DNA from: an uncultured Lachnospiraceae bacterium
GTDB lineage: Bacteria; Bacillota; Clostridia; Lachnospirales; Lachnospiraceae
Assembly: GCA_905197485.1 (NCBI GenBank)
Contig: CAJJYZ010000009.1
Span: 1-64,000, forward strand
Length of the DNA: 64,000 nt
Reading direction: 5' to 3'
Shown here piece by piece: positions 54,042 through 63,506 of the stretch (positions within the stretch are counted from its first letter, which is position 1; each line of letters starts with the position of its first letter). Made by a program: the position numbers and the translations under genes. The notes beneath the pieces were generated by a model. That model was not told where the DNA came from and did no database searches. It saw only the letters and a program-made list of their open reading frames with translations.

Positions 54042-54917
54042 ATGGATTTTTATAACGGACAGGCTTTATTAGATTTATGTGAAAAAGAACATATAAAAAT
54101 ATCTGCTGCCATGAAGGAGCGAGAGGTTACGATGGGGGCTTTGACGACTGAAGAAGTCGATACAAAGCTCAAGACTGTTTTGGAGATTATGAGAAACTCT
54201 TCTCATCGTCCAATTGAACACCCTGGCAAATCCATCGGAGGTCTTATCGGCGGAGAAGCAAAATTAGTGAATGACCACCGGGAAACATCCCAAAGCATTG
54301 CCGGCTCTATGCTTTCCAAAGCCATGGCATACAGTATGGCTGTCTTGGAAGTCAATGCTTCCATGGGACTTATCGTCGCAGCTCCAACCGCAGGTTCTTC
54401 GGGCGTTCTTCCCGGAATCCTGATGGCTCTTCAGGAGGAAAAGAATCTTTCTGACGACGCTTTATACGAAGGACTTCTGAATGCCAGCGCGATTGGATAT
54501 ATTCTGATGAGAAACGCCTCCGTCTCCGGTGCGGAAGCCGGATGTCAGGCGGAAGTCGGCGCCGCTTCTGCAATGGCTGCCAGCGCGATTGTGGAGATGA
54601 TGGGCGGAACTCCTTCCCAGTGTCTATCCGCTGCCGTACATGCCATGTCGAACTTACTCGGTCTTGTGTGCGACCCGATTGCCGGTCTCGTAGAAGCTCC
54701 TTGTCAGACACGTAACGCCATCGGTGTTGCCAACGCCATCACTTCTGCAGAATTGGCTTTGGCAGGCGTCAATCACCCGATTCCATTTGACGAGATGGCA
54801 GAAGCCATGTACCGGGTTGGAAAGAGCCTCCCATTCGAGCTTCGTGAAACAGCAATGGGCGGATGCGCCGGAACCCCGACCGGATGCGGACTCGGATGCA
54901 GCATTTGTGGAAAATAA
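54042..54917 (+). CDS. sdaAA: L-serine dehydratase, iron-sulfur-dependent, alpha subunit
   Basis: A 291-residue catalytic subunit. APTAGSSGVLPGILMALQE near residue 110 binds the substrate region, and GAEAGCQAEVGAASAMAA (about 165), LVCDPIAGLVEAPCQTRNA (about 206) and the C-terminal GCGLGCSIC provide the cluster cysteines. It is oxygen-sensitive, consistent with an anaerobe. Two hairpins follow the stop. Confidence 0.96.
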   Translation: MDFYNGQALLDLCEKEHIKISAAMKEREVTMGALTTEEVDTKLKTVLEIMRNSSHRPIEHPGKSIGGLIGGEAKLVNDHRETSQSIAGSMLSKAMAYSMAVLEVNASMGLIVAAPTAGSSGVLPGILMALQEEKNLSDDALYEGLLNASAIGYILMRNASVSGAEAGCQAEVGAASAMAASAIVEMMGGTPSQCLSAAVHAMSNLLGLVCDPIAGLVEAPCQTRNAIGVANAITSAELALAGVNHPIPFDEMAEAMYRVGKSLPFELRETAMGGCAGTPTGCGLGCSICGK

Positions 54918-54936
54918 TTTCAAAGTGTGTTTTATG

Positions 54937-55037
54937 GAATAGGACTCTGCAAGAATATCCTATTCTATAAAAATAGTGCATAGAGTGAATCTAACATGCA
55001 TATAACATCGTATCAAAATTCACTTTATGCACTATTT
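54937..55037 (+). terminator. Double terminator after sdaAA
   Basis: Hairpin 1 is GAATAGGA (54937-54944) with TCCTATTC (54958-54965). Hairpin 2 is a longer imperfect stem of about 20 bp with arms near 54970-54990 and 55018-55037, followed by ATTTTCTT. The loop of the second is unusually long (about 27 bases). Confidence 0.7.
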
Positions 55038-55082
55038 ATTTTCTTATCCTAATATCATCTCGGCTTCAAGAATCAAAAACTC

Positions 55083-55523
55083 TTATTTCTCCTCGATTGC
55101 CATCACCATATCGATTCTTCTCTGGTGTCTTCCGCCTTCAAATTCCGCATTCAACCATTCGTTCACAATCATTTTTGCCATCTCGATTCCTACAACACGC
55201 GCCCCAAATGCCAATACGTTTGCATCGTTGTGCATTCTGGAAAGTTTCGCCGTATATGGCTCGCTGCATACAACAGCTCGAACCCCTTTTACTTTATTGG
55301 CCGCAAGGGAAATTCCAAACCCTGTTCCGCAAATCAAAATTCCCTTTTCCACTTCTCCATTTACAACGGCACGTCCTACTTTCTCTCCATATTCTGGATA
55401 ATCACAGCTCTCATTCGAATCTGTTCCATAATTAACCACTTCATGTCCAAGCTCTTTCAAATAAGCTGTAATCTCCTGCTTCATTTCTACTGCTGAATGG
55501 TCGTTCCCAATTCCGATTTTCAT
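55083..55523 (-). CDS. rpiB: Ribose 5-phosphate isomerase B (RpiB/LacA family)
   Basis: A 146-residue isomerase of the RpiB family, converting ribose-5-phosphate and ribulose-5-phosphate. MKIGIGNDHSAVEMKQEI opens with the conserved Asp-His, the catalytic Cys is in ILICGTGFGISLAANKVKGVRA near 67, and a HNDANVLAFGARVVG block follows. LacA/allose isomerases are alternatives. It is monocistronic. The arabinose operon 2 kb away also feeds the pentose phosphate pathway. Confidence 0.93.
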   Translation of the reverse strand: MKIGIGNDHSAVEMKQEITAYLKELGHEVVNYGTDSNESCDYPEYGEKVGRAVVNGEVEKGILICGTGFGISLAANKVKGVRAVVCSEPYTAKLSRMHNDANVLAFGARVVGIEMAKMIVNEWLNAEFEGGRHQRRIDMVMAIEEK

Positions 55524-55687
55524 AATCCTTTTCTCCTCTCTGCTTACCTTCTTCGGTCATTTCTTTTTTTATTATAGCAGATACCATTCTGCCCGCCAAC
55601 CCATTTTGTATTGCAACTTCATTGTCTGCAAGCTATAATAACCTTGTTTCCAATCAAATCACAAATTATAGATATGAGGTAAAAATC

Positions 55688-56464
55688 ATGATAAAACTAA
55701 TCGCCAGCGATTTAGACGGAACGTTACTCCGGAATGGAGCGCAGTCTCTGAGTCTGGACATATTTCCATTGATACAGAAATTAAAAGAAAAAGGAATACA
55801 TTTTATTGCGGCAAGCGGACGGCAATACGCCAGCATGTGGAGGCTTTTCGAACCGGTGAAAGATGAAATTTCTTATATTACAGAAAACGGCTCTCTCTGC
55901 ATCCATGAAAATCAAATCATGAAACGCGCTTTCATGGACCGAGAATTGGGGCTTCGCATCATGGAAGATATCCGAAACCGAAGAAACTGCCATATCCTTC
56001 TCTCCTGCGAAGATACCTATTATACGGAATCCGAGCTTCTTGTCCATCATATGCGTGACCTGCTACATTCCGATATCGTACTTGTACCCGATACATTCGA
56101 GATTCAGAAACCATTCCTGAAGATTGCCGTATATGATGAAATCACGACGGAAGAAACCGCTCAATATTTTTATGAAAAATACTCCTCGGAAATCCCTGTC
56201 GCCACCTCCGGAAACGTATGGTGCGATTTCATTCTTCCAGAGGCGAACAAGGGCAACTCCCTCCAAGCTTTTGCAGAATATTTCCATGTAAAACCAGAGG
56301 AATGCATGGCATTTGGCGACCAGCAGAATGATATTGAAATGTTGGATTTTGCCGGAGAAAGTTATGCGATGTCAACTGCCAAAAAAGATGTGATAGCACA
56401 TGCCAAATACACGACAGATTGTCCGGAAGACGTACTTCGTGAGTTACTCAACCGTCTTCCCTAA
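55688..56464 (+). CDS. Cof-type HAD-IIB phosphatase
   Basis: A 258-residue HAD hydrolase. Motif I is IASDLDGTLLR, motif II FIAASGRQYASM, and the C-terminal motifs III/IV are in NKGNSLQAFAEYF and MAFGDQQNDIEMLDFAG. The cap between them is IIB. Such enzymes dephosphorylate sugar phosphates or cofactors such as pyridoxal phosphate or FMN. The ATG at 55688 has GAGGT; an extension to 55622 has none. A ferredoxin-nitroreductase gene follows after 27 bases. Confidence 0.92.
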   Translation: MIKLIASDLDGTLLRNGAQSLSLDIFPLIQKLKEKGIHFIAASGRQYASMWRLFEPVKDEISYITENGSLCIHENQIMKRAFMDRELGLRIMEDIRNRRNCHILLSCEDTYYTESELLVHHMRDLLHSDIVLVPDTFEIQKPFLKIAVYDEITTEETAQYFYEKYSSEIPVATSGNVWCDFILPEANKGNSLQAFAEYFHVKPEECMAFGDQQNDIEMLDFAGESYAMSTAKKDVIAHAKYTTDCPEDVLRELLNRLP

Positions 56465-56491
56465 TTTTATGATTGTCAAAGGAGAATGAAA

Positions 56492-57283
56492 ATGATAACT
56501 GTAAATCATGAGAAATGTATCGGCTGCGGAAAATGCGCAAAAGACTGTATCGCTCTTGCGATAAAAATAATAGACGGTATTGCTGTTCCCAAGGCAGACT
56601 GCCTGCTTTGCGGACACTGCGTTGCCATCTGTCCGACAAACGCTGTTTCCATCCCGGACTATGAGATGAAAGATATCGTAGAATATAATCCGGACACATT
56701 TTCCCTCTCCCCGGAAAACTTGTTGAACGCCATCAAATTCCGCAGAAGTGTCCGAGATTATAAACCACTCCCGATTGAAGACAAAAAGCGCGACCTTCTC
56801 TTACAAGCCGGACGATATACCGCAACTGCAAAGAATAACCAGGATTGTCACTTCGTCTTTGTACAAGATGAATTAGACACTCTGAAAAAATATATATGGG
56901 ATTCCATCGATTCCATGGAATCCGAAGGCGCAAAACAGATACCGAAGGAATTCCTTCCGTTCGTCAGTTTCAACCGCCGCAGAAAGAAAAATCCTGCCGA
57001 TGATTTCCTGTTCCGCAACGCTCCGGCTGTCCTGTTCATCACATCCGATTGGCCATTGGATGCGGGACTTGCCGCTCAGAATATTGAACTCATGGCTGTA
57101 GCCTCCGGCCTTGGCGCTCTCTATAATGGTTACCTCGCCGGAATCGCGGATAAAAATGAGGCGCTAAAAGACTGGCTCGGCATCTCCGGTAAAACCATCA
57201 AAGCCTGCATGCTGCTCGGCTATCCGAATGTAAGATACGAGAGAACAGCACCAAGGAAAAAAGCGAATATTATACTGAGATAG
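56492..57283 (+). CDS. Ferredoxin-nitroreductase fusion protein
   Basis: A 263-residue protein. Residues 1-60 are a 2[4Fe-4S] ferredoxin domain with CIGCGKCAKDC and CLLCGHCVAICP. Residues 70-263 are an FMN nitroreductase-like domain (NAIKFRRSVRDYKPLPIED; GLAAQNIELMAVASGLGALYNGYLAG). Such fusions are common in gut Clostridia and may reduce nitro or enone compounds with ferredoxin electrons. The ATG at 56492 is 7 bases from AAAGGAG; the ATG at 56486 is only one base away. Physiological substrate unknown. Confidence 0.92.
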   Translation: MITVNHEKCIGCGKCAKDCIALAIKIIDGIAVPKADCLLCGHCVAICPTNAVSIPDYEMKDIVEYNPDTFSLSPENLLNAIKFRRSVRDYKPLPIEDKKRDLLLQAGRYTATAKNNQDCHFVFVQDELDTLKKYIWDSIDSMESEGAKQIPKEFLPFVSFNRRRKKNPADDFLFRNAPAVLFITSDWPLDAGLAAQNIELMAVASGLGALYNGYLAGIADKNEALKDWLGISGKTIKACMLLGYPNVRYERTAPRKKANIILR

Positions 57284-57289
57284 AATACA

Positions 57290-57330
57290 AAAAATCTGCT
57301 GACAGGTTTTCTCCACCGGCAGATTTTTTA
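57290..57330. terminator. Bidirectional terminator
   Basis: AAAAATCTGC (57290-57299) pairs with GCAGATTTTT (57319-57328) around a 19-base loop, between the convergent nitroreductase and araA genes. Confidence 0.82.
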
Positions 57331-57367
57331 TATCCCTTTACTCTCTTCTCTTATCAATTGTCTTACA

Positions 57368-58864
57368 TTATCTGAATGCTACTTCATTCCATCTCAACTC
57401 ATTCTTGAAGTTTCTGATTGTTGTATCTTTATCGATATATACGGCTTCGATTCCCATCGCTGCTGCCCAATCACCCATCTGCTCTGCTGTCAGGTCATAA
57501 GAGAATGCTGTATGGTGAGCTCCGCCTGCCAAAATCCAGGCTTCCGCACCTGTTGCAAGGTCTGGCTGTGGTGTCCAGAATGCGGTTGCAACCGGAAGTT
57601 TCGGCATTGGTTTTTCAACCTTCTTACACTCCACATCGTTGATGATGAGACGGAATCTGTTTCCTAAATCCACTAAAGAGGTTGCAACTGCAGGTCCTGT
57701 CTTGGATGTGTATACAAGACGAGCCGGGTCTTCTCTGTCTCCCATAGATAATGGACATACTTTGATACCGATTGGTCCTTCTGCGATTGTCGGACATACC
57801 TCTAGCATATGAGCCTGAAGGATTCCTTCTTTTCCCGGTACTAAGTTGTATGTATAGTCCTCCATGAAGGACGTTCCTTTTGCATCTTTCATTCCGTATG
57901 TCATAATCTTCATCAAACGTACCATAGCGGCTGTCTTCCAATCGCCTTCTGCACCGAATCCGTAACCTTTTTCCATCAATCTCTGGATTGCAAGTCCCGG
58001 GAGCTGTTTTAATCCGCCCAGGTCTCCGAAATGTGTTACGATTGCATGATAATCTTTATCTACTAAAAATTTCTCGAATCCAAGCTCGATACCGGCCTGA
58101 ACCGCTACATGCTTCTTGAATTCTTCCGGGTCTCTTCCCTCTAAAATGATATCGTATTTGCTGTAGTATTCTTCTACCAATGCGTTGATGTCTCCCTGTG
58201 GAACATCATTTACATAATCTACGATTTCATTCACCGGATACGCGTCGATTTCCCAGCCGAATTTAATCTGAGCTTCTACTTTATCACCTTCTGTAACAGC
58301 AACGTTTCTCATGTTATCTGCCACACGCGCTACACGAATATGACTGCTTTCCATGATACCGATTGCAGTTCTCATCCAGCTTGCGATTCTTTCCTGTACC
58401 TTCTTGTCTGCCCAATGTCCAACGATGACCTTTCGTTCGATTCCCATACGAGATACGATATGTCCATACTCTCTGTCACCATGAGCCGACTGGTTCTCGT
58501 TCATGAAATCCATGTCGATACTGTCATATGGAATCTCCTCATTAAACTGTGTATGTAAATGTAATAATGGTTTCCGATATTCCTGCAATCCTAAAATCCA
58601 GGATTTTGCAGGAGAAAATGTGTGCATCCATGTGATAACACCCGCACAGTTTTCATCCGCATTCGCCTCGTTGAATGTCTTTCTGATTAAGGCATTCGTA
58701 ATTAGCGTCGGTTTCCACACAACTTCATATGGAAGAATTCCTGATTTGTTTAATTCTTCCACGATTTTCTGAGAGTGTTCCGCTACTTTTCTGAGACACT
58801 CATCTCCGTATAAATCCTGTGACCCTGTACAAAACCAAAACTTGTACTCTTTGTTTTTTAACAT
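57368..58864 (-). CDS. araA: L-arabinose isomerase
   Basis: A 498-residue enzyme converting L-arabinose to L-ribulose. MLKNKEYKFWFCTGSQDLYG is the classic N-terminus; FTDD-like metal-site motifs appear as MHTFSPAKSW near 93, and the GFGAEGDWKTAAMVRLMK and FMEDYTYNLVPGKEGILQAHMLEVCPTIA blocks match the family. The ATG at 58864 has AAAGGAG; a longer frame to 58915 has no ribosome site. It is the third gene of araR-araD-araA. A kinase (AraB) and transporter are not in this window. Confidence 0.97.
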   Translation of the reverse strand: MLKNKEYKFWFCTGSQDLYGDECLRKVAEHSQKIVEELNKSGILPYEVVWKPTLITNALIRKTFNEANADENCAGVITWMHTFSPAKSWILGLQEYRKPLLHLHTQFNEEIPYDSIDMDFMNENQSAHGDREYGHIVSRMGIERKVIVGHWADKKVQERIASWMRTAIGIMESSHIRVARVADNMRNVAVTEGDKVEAQIKFGWEIDAYPVNEIVDYVNDVPQGDINALVEEYYSKYDIILEGRDPEEFKKHVAVQAGIELGFEKFLVDKDYHAIVTHFGDLGGLKQLPGLAIQRLMEKGYGFGAEGDWKTAAMVRLMKIMTYGMKDAKGTSFMEDYTYNLVPGKEGILQAHMLEVCPTIAEGPIGIKVCPLSMGDREDPARLVYTSKTGPAVATSLVDLGNRFRLIINDVECKKVEKPMPKLPVATAFWTPQPDLATGAEAWILAGGAHHTAFSYDLTAEQMGDWAAAMGIEAVYIDKDTTIRNFKNELRWNEVAFR

Positions 58865-58969
58865 ATCCCTATCTCCTTTACTTTTATAAATTTCATTACT
58901 CATGCCCACCTCCAAATCAAAGTGGCGGAAGCTCGATTTACCAGGCTCGCAAAAACCTCGCTAAGTGCT

Positions 58970-59659
58970 CTAGCTTTGTCCGTAGTAGGCATTTGCTCCA
59001 TGTTTTCTGTAATAGTGTTTGTCCTGAAGTTCTTGCGGCGCCGGTTTTACTTCCGGATTTAATCGTTCGCATCGTGCCGCCATCTTTGCAACCTCCTCAA
59101 GAACGACTGCGTTGTGAACTGCATCGTGTGCATTTTTTCCCCATGCAAATGGACCATGGTTTTTACACAATACGGCAGGTGTTGCCATATATTCTTTGTT
59201 TTTGAAATGTTCTACAATGAGAAGACCTGTGTTCTTCTCATATGCTTCTTCGATTTCTTCCTTTGTCAGACATCTGACACATGGTATTTCACCATACATG
59301 TAATCCGCATGCGTTGTTCCATAGCATGGGATTCCACGTCCTGCCTGTGCCCAGCTCGTCGCCCAGGATGAATGCGTATGGACGATACCTCCCATCTCCG
59401 GAAATGCTTTATATAGCTCCAAATGTGTCGCCGTATCGGAAGATGGATTGTATCTTCCTTCTACTTTATTTCCATTCAAATCCATAAGCACCATGTCATC
59501 CGGCGTCAATTTTTCATAATCAACTCCACTTGGTTTGATGGCAAACAATCCGCTCTCCCTGTCTATCTCGCTTACATTTCCCCATGTAAATGTCACAAGC
59601 CCATACTTCGGAAGCAGCATGTTCGCTTCATAAACTCTCTGTTTCAATTCTTCTAACAC
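58970..59659 (-). CDS. araD: L-ribulose-5-phosphate 4-epimerase
   Basis: A 229-residue class II aldolase-fold epimerase making D-xylulose-5-phosphate. [18 protein letters not shown] near 21, [51 protein letters not shown] (zinc His ligands) and [23 protein letters not shown] are all present. The start is a GTG at 59659 with GGAGGG upstream. It is 12 bases after araR, so they share a transcript. Confidence 0.96.
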   Translation of the reverse strand: MLEELKQRVYEANMLLPKYGLVTFTWGNVSEIDRESGLFAIKPSGVDYEKLTPDDMVLMDLNGNKVEGRYNPSSDTATHLELYKAFPEMGGIVHTHSSWATSWAQAGRGIPCYGTTHADYMYGEIPCVRCLTKEEIEEAYEKNTGLLIVEHFKNKEYMATPAVLCKNHGPFAWGKNAHDAVHNAVVLEEVAKMAARCERLNPEVKPAPQELQDKHYYRKHGANAYYGQS

Positions 59660-59671
59660 TCGCTATCCCTC

Positions 59672-60757
59672 CTATATTTCATTCACCATTCTGACAGAAT
59701 GTCGAACCTCCAGCTTCGGCTCCAGTTCAATCGCTTTCTCCACCGGCTTCCCTGCCAACAAATCAAGAATCGCCTGCGCTACCGTTTCCCCCAATTCTTT
59801 GATTGGATTAATCGCCGACGTGAGCGGTACTTCACAGTGGGTTGTAAGGTCTGAATTATCCATTCCCGTTATGGAAATATCCTGCGGAACCTTCATCCCC
59901 TGCTCCAGACAGATTGCCACAAGTTTATTGGCAACCTCGTCGTTATAACATACACAAGCAGTACAATTTTTGATTCTTCGCAAAATTCTTCCGGTATCTT
60001 CACTCAAATTCCTCTGTTCATCCGTATCAATCCATATAACACGTTCGCCCCGGATTCGAATATCTGCCTCAATCAAGGCATCCATATATCCGGCGTACCG
60101 AAGCATTCCCTGACCGTCATCACATTTGAAAATCGCCGCGATATTCCGATGTCCACAACTTAATAAATGCTGGGTCACAAGATGTCCCGCTTTCCAGTCA
60201 TTCATGGACACATGAGGCGCATCAATTTCCGGATAATAACTATTGATAAAAATAAACGGAATGTCACACGCTTTCAATCGATTATATAAATGAAGGTTCG
60301 GATTCGGAAGTCCGCTCTTTACCGCTTCTACAATTATCCCATCGACGGATTTGCTCTTCAGAATCTCCTCCAATATCTGACGCTCTTTTTCTACCGAATT
60401 ATTCGTAAATGCCAACTGAATCACATATCCCTCCCTGGAAAGCCGTTGCTCCACTCTTTTAATAATAGCCGGGAAAATGTACTCATCAATGTACGTTGTG
60501 ATGACTGCAATTCGTTTGGTATCTTTCTTCCTCTCCTTCGGCTTTGAAATATAAGTGCCGCTTCCACGCTTTCTCTCAAGGATTCCTTCATTGCACAAAA
60601 TAGAAATCGCATGGCGAACCGTCTGGCGACTCACTCCGAAGATAGAAACCAACTCATTTTCTGAATAGATTCGATTTCCAACGGTCAGCTCTCCACTTTT
60701 TATCTTCTCCCTAATCCAGTCCACAATCTCAATATACTTACTCTTCTGCTCTATCAC
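59672..60757 (-). CDS. araR: AraR-type GntR/LacI hybrid repressor
   Basis: A 361-residue regulator. Residues 1-75 are a GntR winged helix (YIEIVDWIREKIKSGELTVG; VSRQTVRHAISILCNEGILERKRGSGTYI) joined to a LacI-type periplasmic-binding-protein sensor domain. This hybrid is diagnostic of AraR, the arabinose-responsive repressor. The likely start is the GTG at 60757 (VIEQKSKYIE), seven bases after GAGGGAG; the in-frame ATG at 60796 has no Shine-Dalgarno. Position at the head of araR-araD-araA makes the operon autoregulated. Confidence 0.92.
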   Translation of the reverse strand: MIEQKSKYIEIVDWIREKIKSGELTVGNRIYSENELVSIFGVSRQTVRHAISILCNEGILERKRGSGTYISKPKERKKDTKRIAVITTYIDEYIFPAIIKRVEQRLSREGYVIQLAFTNNSVEKERQILEEILKSKSVDGIIVEAVKSGLPNPNLHLYNRLKACDIPFIFINSYYPEIDAPHVSMNDWKAGHLVTQHLLSCGHRNIAAIFKCDDGQGMLRYAGYMDALIEADIRIRGERVIWIDTDEQRNLSEDTGRILRRIKNCTACVCYNDEVANKLVAICLEQGMKVPQDISITGMDNSDLTTHCEVPLTSAINPIKELGETVAQAILDLLAGKPVEKAIELEPKLEVRHSVRMVNEI

Positions 60758-60822
60758 GTTCCACTCCCTCGTTTGTATATTCTGAATATTTTTCAATTGA
60801 TTTCTTTCTCATTTCTATAATA

Positions 60823-60851
60823 AACATACAACACATGTATCTCATTTTCAA
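60823..60851 (-). promoter_or_regulatory. araRDA promoter with operator in the spacer
   Basis: On the minus strand TTGAAA (60851-60846), 17-base spacer, TATGTT (60828-60823). The dyad ATACA-N5-TGTAT (60826-60840) lies inside the spacer, where a repressor would block RNA polymerase. Confidence 0.55.
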
Positions 60852-60908
60852 GTTGGGATAATCTATGAAGTATATACAACTAATACCGTATTTTTCAATC
60901 AATATGGA

Positions 60909-60950
60909 TAGAAAAGAGGTAGTTGTACATGTACAACTACCTCTTTTCTA
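60909..60950. repeat. 42-bp perfect palindrome between the HAD gene and araR
   Basis: The segment is perfectly self-complementary over 42 bp, centred on TTGTACATGTACAA (60923-60936). It overlaps the stop codon of the HAD gene (60948-60950), so as RNA it could act as a terminator on either strand. Its core resembles AraR operators (TTGTNCGTACAA type). Confidence 0.85.
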
Positions 60951-61580
60951 ATAAAGCGTTAAATTTTTTAATTCTGCGAACCTTCGAATACACATATCAC
61001 TCTCCGGCACATCCCCAAATCCATATTCTGCAAACACAAACGGAACTTCTGCTTTCCTCGCCGCTTCAAAGTCTCCCATTGTATCGCCTACATAGATTGC
61101 ATCTTCGATACAATTTCTCTCCATCAGAATCCGAATATTTTCATCCTTCTGCTTTCCGGTATTCCCATAACATTCGATATCTGCCACATAGTCTGACAAT
61201 CCTGTTTTCTCCAAGAACAATTCGATATATCCCGATTGACAGTTACTCACGATAAACACTTTGGTTTTCTCTGACAAAGCGCAGATTGTCTCTTTTACTT
61301 CTGGATAGAGGACGTCACAGGGGTCTCTCTGCAAATCTTCATGTTCATATCGACAGCAAGTTTCCATGATTTCTTCCCGCTTCTCCTGCGTGCAATCCGG
61401 CAAAAGCGCTTTCGCAATAACATCCATTGTTTTTCCAAACAATTTCTTCAAATCCCCGCCGGTTACTTCTACACCTTCAATTCCACAATCCTGAATTGCT
61501 CTTGTCCAGGAATCTGCCACAATATCCGTCGTATCCCAAAGTGTCCCGTCTACGTCTAAGATGATATTTTTCAGTTCCAT
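60948..61580 (-). CDS. HAD family phosphatase (phosphoglycolate phosphatase-like)
   Basis: A 210-residue HAD-IA hydrolase. Motif I is IILDVDGTLWDTTDIV, motif II VFIVSNCQSGYIELFLEKTG near 112, and motifs III/IV are in KQKDENIRILMERN and YVGDTMGDFEAARKA. An all-helical C1 cap sits between residues 15 and 80. The substrate is not clear. The ATG at 61580 has AGGAAG about nine bases upstream; a GTG at 61589 overlaps that site. It follows the ABC permease gene after 12 bases. Confidence 0.9.
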   Translation of the reverse strand: MELKNIILDVDGTLWDTTDIVADSWTRAIQDCGIEGVEVTGGDLKKLFGKTMDVIAKALLPDCTQEKREEIMETCCRYEHEDLQRDPCDVLYPEVKETICALSEKTKVFIVSNCQSGYIELFLEKTGLSDYVADIECYGNTGKQKDENIRILMERNCIEDAIYVGDTMGDFEAARKAEVPFVFAEYGFGDVPESDMCIRRFAELKNLTLY

Positions 61581-61592
61581 GTTATCCACTTC

Positions 61593-62264
61593 CTAAAATT
61601 CTTTCTCTCGCATGATTTTCAACGAAATCATATAGGAGATGCATAAAATTATAGCACATAACACAAGCACGCTCAACGCTATTTGATATCCCTTTACTTC
61701 TGTCACAAATGTCATAAGTCCATTCGCCAGGCTGTCAGCCATTTTCTCATTTTTACGAATCAGATTTACAATAACAAGAATGGACGCTACCAATCCTCCG
61801 GTCACTCCAAAAATAAGAACTCTGCTTTTATCTGAACTAAATTTCAGCTCCAACGGTATCAGAATGGCCTGGTAGAAAACTACGATACCGGCAATTGCCA
61901 AGGATACTGCTTTTCCCTCTGTCAGCAACTCCTCTTTTCCTCTGAAAAGGCAAACTGCAACAGCCAAAATATTAGAAACAATGACAAACACAACCGTAAT
62001 TCCTATACAAAAAATATACTTCGACTTCACATAGTTTTTCGTATCGACCGGAAGAGTAAATAGAAATGAATATCCATTTCCCATCTCATCATATATAATC
62101 GCATTTATCGAAAATATAGAACAAATGAACGTCAGATAACTTACAATAAAAAACGGATTATCCGTCGCAAATGCCATCAAAAGCGCAAATACTATCAAAC
62201 ATCCTAATGTTTTTCCCTGTACCTTCGTCGTAAGCAAAAAATCCTTCACTAAAAGTCCCTTCAT
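61593..62264 (-). CDS. ABC-2 transporter permease
   Basis: A 223-residue membrane protein with six hydrophobic segments and the ABC-2 pattern (KGLLVKDFLLTTKVQGKTLG N-terminus; MGNGYSFLFTLPVDTKNYVKSKY loop near 62-84). It starts one base after the ATPase gene ends, in an operon GntR-ATPase-permease, the YtrABC-like layout. Function may be export of an antimicrobial or lipid-related signal. Confidence 0.88.
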   Translation of the reverse strand: MKGLLVKDFLLTTKVQGKTLGCLIVFALLMAFATDNPFFIVSYLTFICSIFSINAIIYDEMGNGYSFLFTLPVDTKNYVKSKYIFCIGITVVFVIVSNILAVAVCLFRGKEELLTEGKAVSLAIAGIVVFYQAILIPLELKFSSDKSRVLIFGVTGGLVASILVIVNLIRKNEKMADSLANGLMTFVTEVKGYQIALSVLVLCAIILCISYMISLKIMREKEF

Positions 62265-62265
62265 A

Positions 62266-63114
62266 CTATTCCTCCCCTATCATAATCAGAATCATTTCAT
62301 CAATCGTTCCCTTTTCAACCGCCAGTTCCGGATAGTTTTCCAAATAGAACTGTTTTTCATTTGTCAGACAACGGTAACCGAAAGGCTCCCTCTTTTTCTT
62401 TAAAATATACTGCTTCTCCAACTTCTCATATTGTTCTTCTGTCACTTTAATCACACCATAATTGCTAAGCAGTACATCTGTCTCCTCATGCAAAATAATC
62501 TTTCCATCGTCAATCATATACAAATCGTCACAGAGCCCTTCCAAATCGCTGGAAATGTGGGAGCTAATAAGAATCGAGCGTCCCTCCTCCTCTTCCATAT
62601 ACTCACGCAGCATATCCAAAACCTGTTGTCTTGCCACCACATCCAGCCCTGCTGTCGGCTCGTCAAGGAGAAGAAACTCTGCCTGATGAGATAATGCAAC
62701 AAGAAGTTTTATCTTGGCTCTCATACCGGTAGAAAAATCTTTCAGCCGTTTATTCTCCGGTATCTGGAACATCCTGCATTTCTCCTCGAATCTTGCCCGG
62801 TCAAACTTCTCATACATAGCGTCCATGACTGTCACTAAATCTTTCACTGTCAAATATTCATTGAATCCTGCATCCGATAGCACAACGCCGATTTTATTCT
62901 TGTCTTCTTTGTCAAGCTCCCGCGGATTTTTCCCGAAGACTTCAATGTTTCCCCCTTCTGTCTTAATCAGGCCAAGTATCGCCTTAAAAGTCGTTGTCTT
63001 TCCCGAACCATTCTGTCCAATCAAACCGGTAATACATCCTGGCTGTACTTCAAGAGAGCAATTCAAGTCAAATTGTTTATAGTGCTTTTGCACATGTTCT
63101 AACTTTACAAACAT
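62266..63114 (-). CDS. ABC transporter ATP-binding protein (YtrB-like)
   Basis: A 282-residue ATPase. Walker A is GLIGQNGSGKTTTFKAIL near 32; the family replaces the usual signature with DFSTGMRAKIKLLVALSH near 128, and Walker B is [13 protein letters not shown]. The C-terminal extension is about 60 residues. It is 2 bases after the GntR gene and 1 before the permease. Regulated by the GntR repressor in front. Confidence 0.93.
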   Translation of the reverse strand: MFVKLEHVQKHYKQFDLNCSLEVQPGCITGLIGQNGSGKTTTFKAILGLIKTEGGNIEVFGKNPRELDKEDKNKIGVVLSDAGFNEYLTVKDLVTVMDAMYEKFDRARFEEKCRMFQIPENKRLKDFSTGMRAKIKLLVALSHQAEFLLLDEPTAGLDVVARQQVLDMLREYMEEEEGRSILISSHISSDLEGLCDDLYMIDDGKIILHEETDVLLSNYGVIKVTEEQYEKLEKQYILKKKREPFGYRCLTNEKQFYLENYPELAVEKGTIDEMILIMIGEE

Positions 63115-63116
63115 TT

Positions 63117-63488
63117 CTATTCCTCCAATATGATTTCAAATAACTCCGTAATCTCCTGATTACTCATTCCACAGCTTCTGCCTTTTCGAATGGCCATTTC
63201 CAAATCGGCTTCTACTTCTTTTTTCTTCTCTTCCAGCATAATCTCCTGGTTGGCGCATGTCACGAAACTTCCCTTCCCATGAATGGTAATGACAAATCCT
63301 TCCTGCTCCAACGTATCATATGCTTTCTTTACTGTAAGCGCGCTCACTCGTAACTCTTTTGCCAAAGAACGAACAGATGGAAGCATCTCTTCTTCTTTCA
63401 ATTCTCCATGCATAATGTAATTTTTAATCTGCCCCAGAATCTGTTCATATATGGGCTGCATAGACGAATTGTTAATAATAATCTTCAT
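63117..63488 (-). CDS. YtrA-like GntR family regulator
   Basis: A 123-residue regulator. An N-terminal GntR winged helix is at about residues 4-75 (QPIYEQILGQIKNYIMHGEL; VSALTVKKAYDTLEQEGFVITIHGKGSFV). A short acidic helical tail takes the place of a large ligand domain, the mark of the YtrA subfamily. These repress adjacent ABC transporters and usually respond to cell-envelope stress. AAAGGAGGG precedes the ATG, and nested operators overlap the promoter. Confidence 0.93.
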   Translation of the reverse strand: MKIIINNSSMQPIYEQILGQIKNYIMHGELKEEEMLPSVRSLAKELRVSALTVKKAYDTLEQEGFVITIHGKGSFVTCANQEIMLEEKKKEVEADLEMAIRKGRSCGMSNQEITELFEIILEE

Positions 63489-63506
63489 CTAATCCCTCCT
63501 TTATGC

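Noticed and set aside
54970..55037. Long imperfect inverted repeat after sdaAA considered as a MITE
   Set aside because: No flanking target duplication, and its position and T-rich end fit a terminator.
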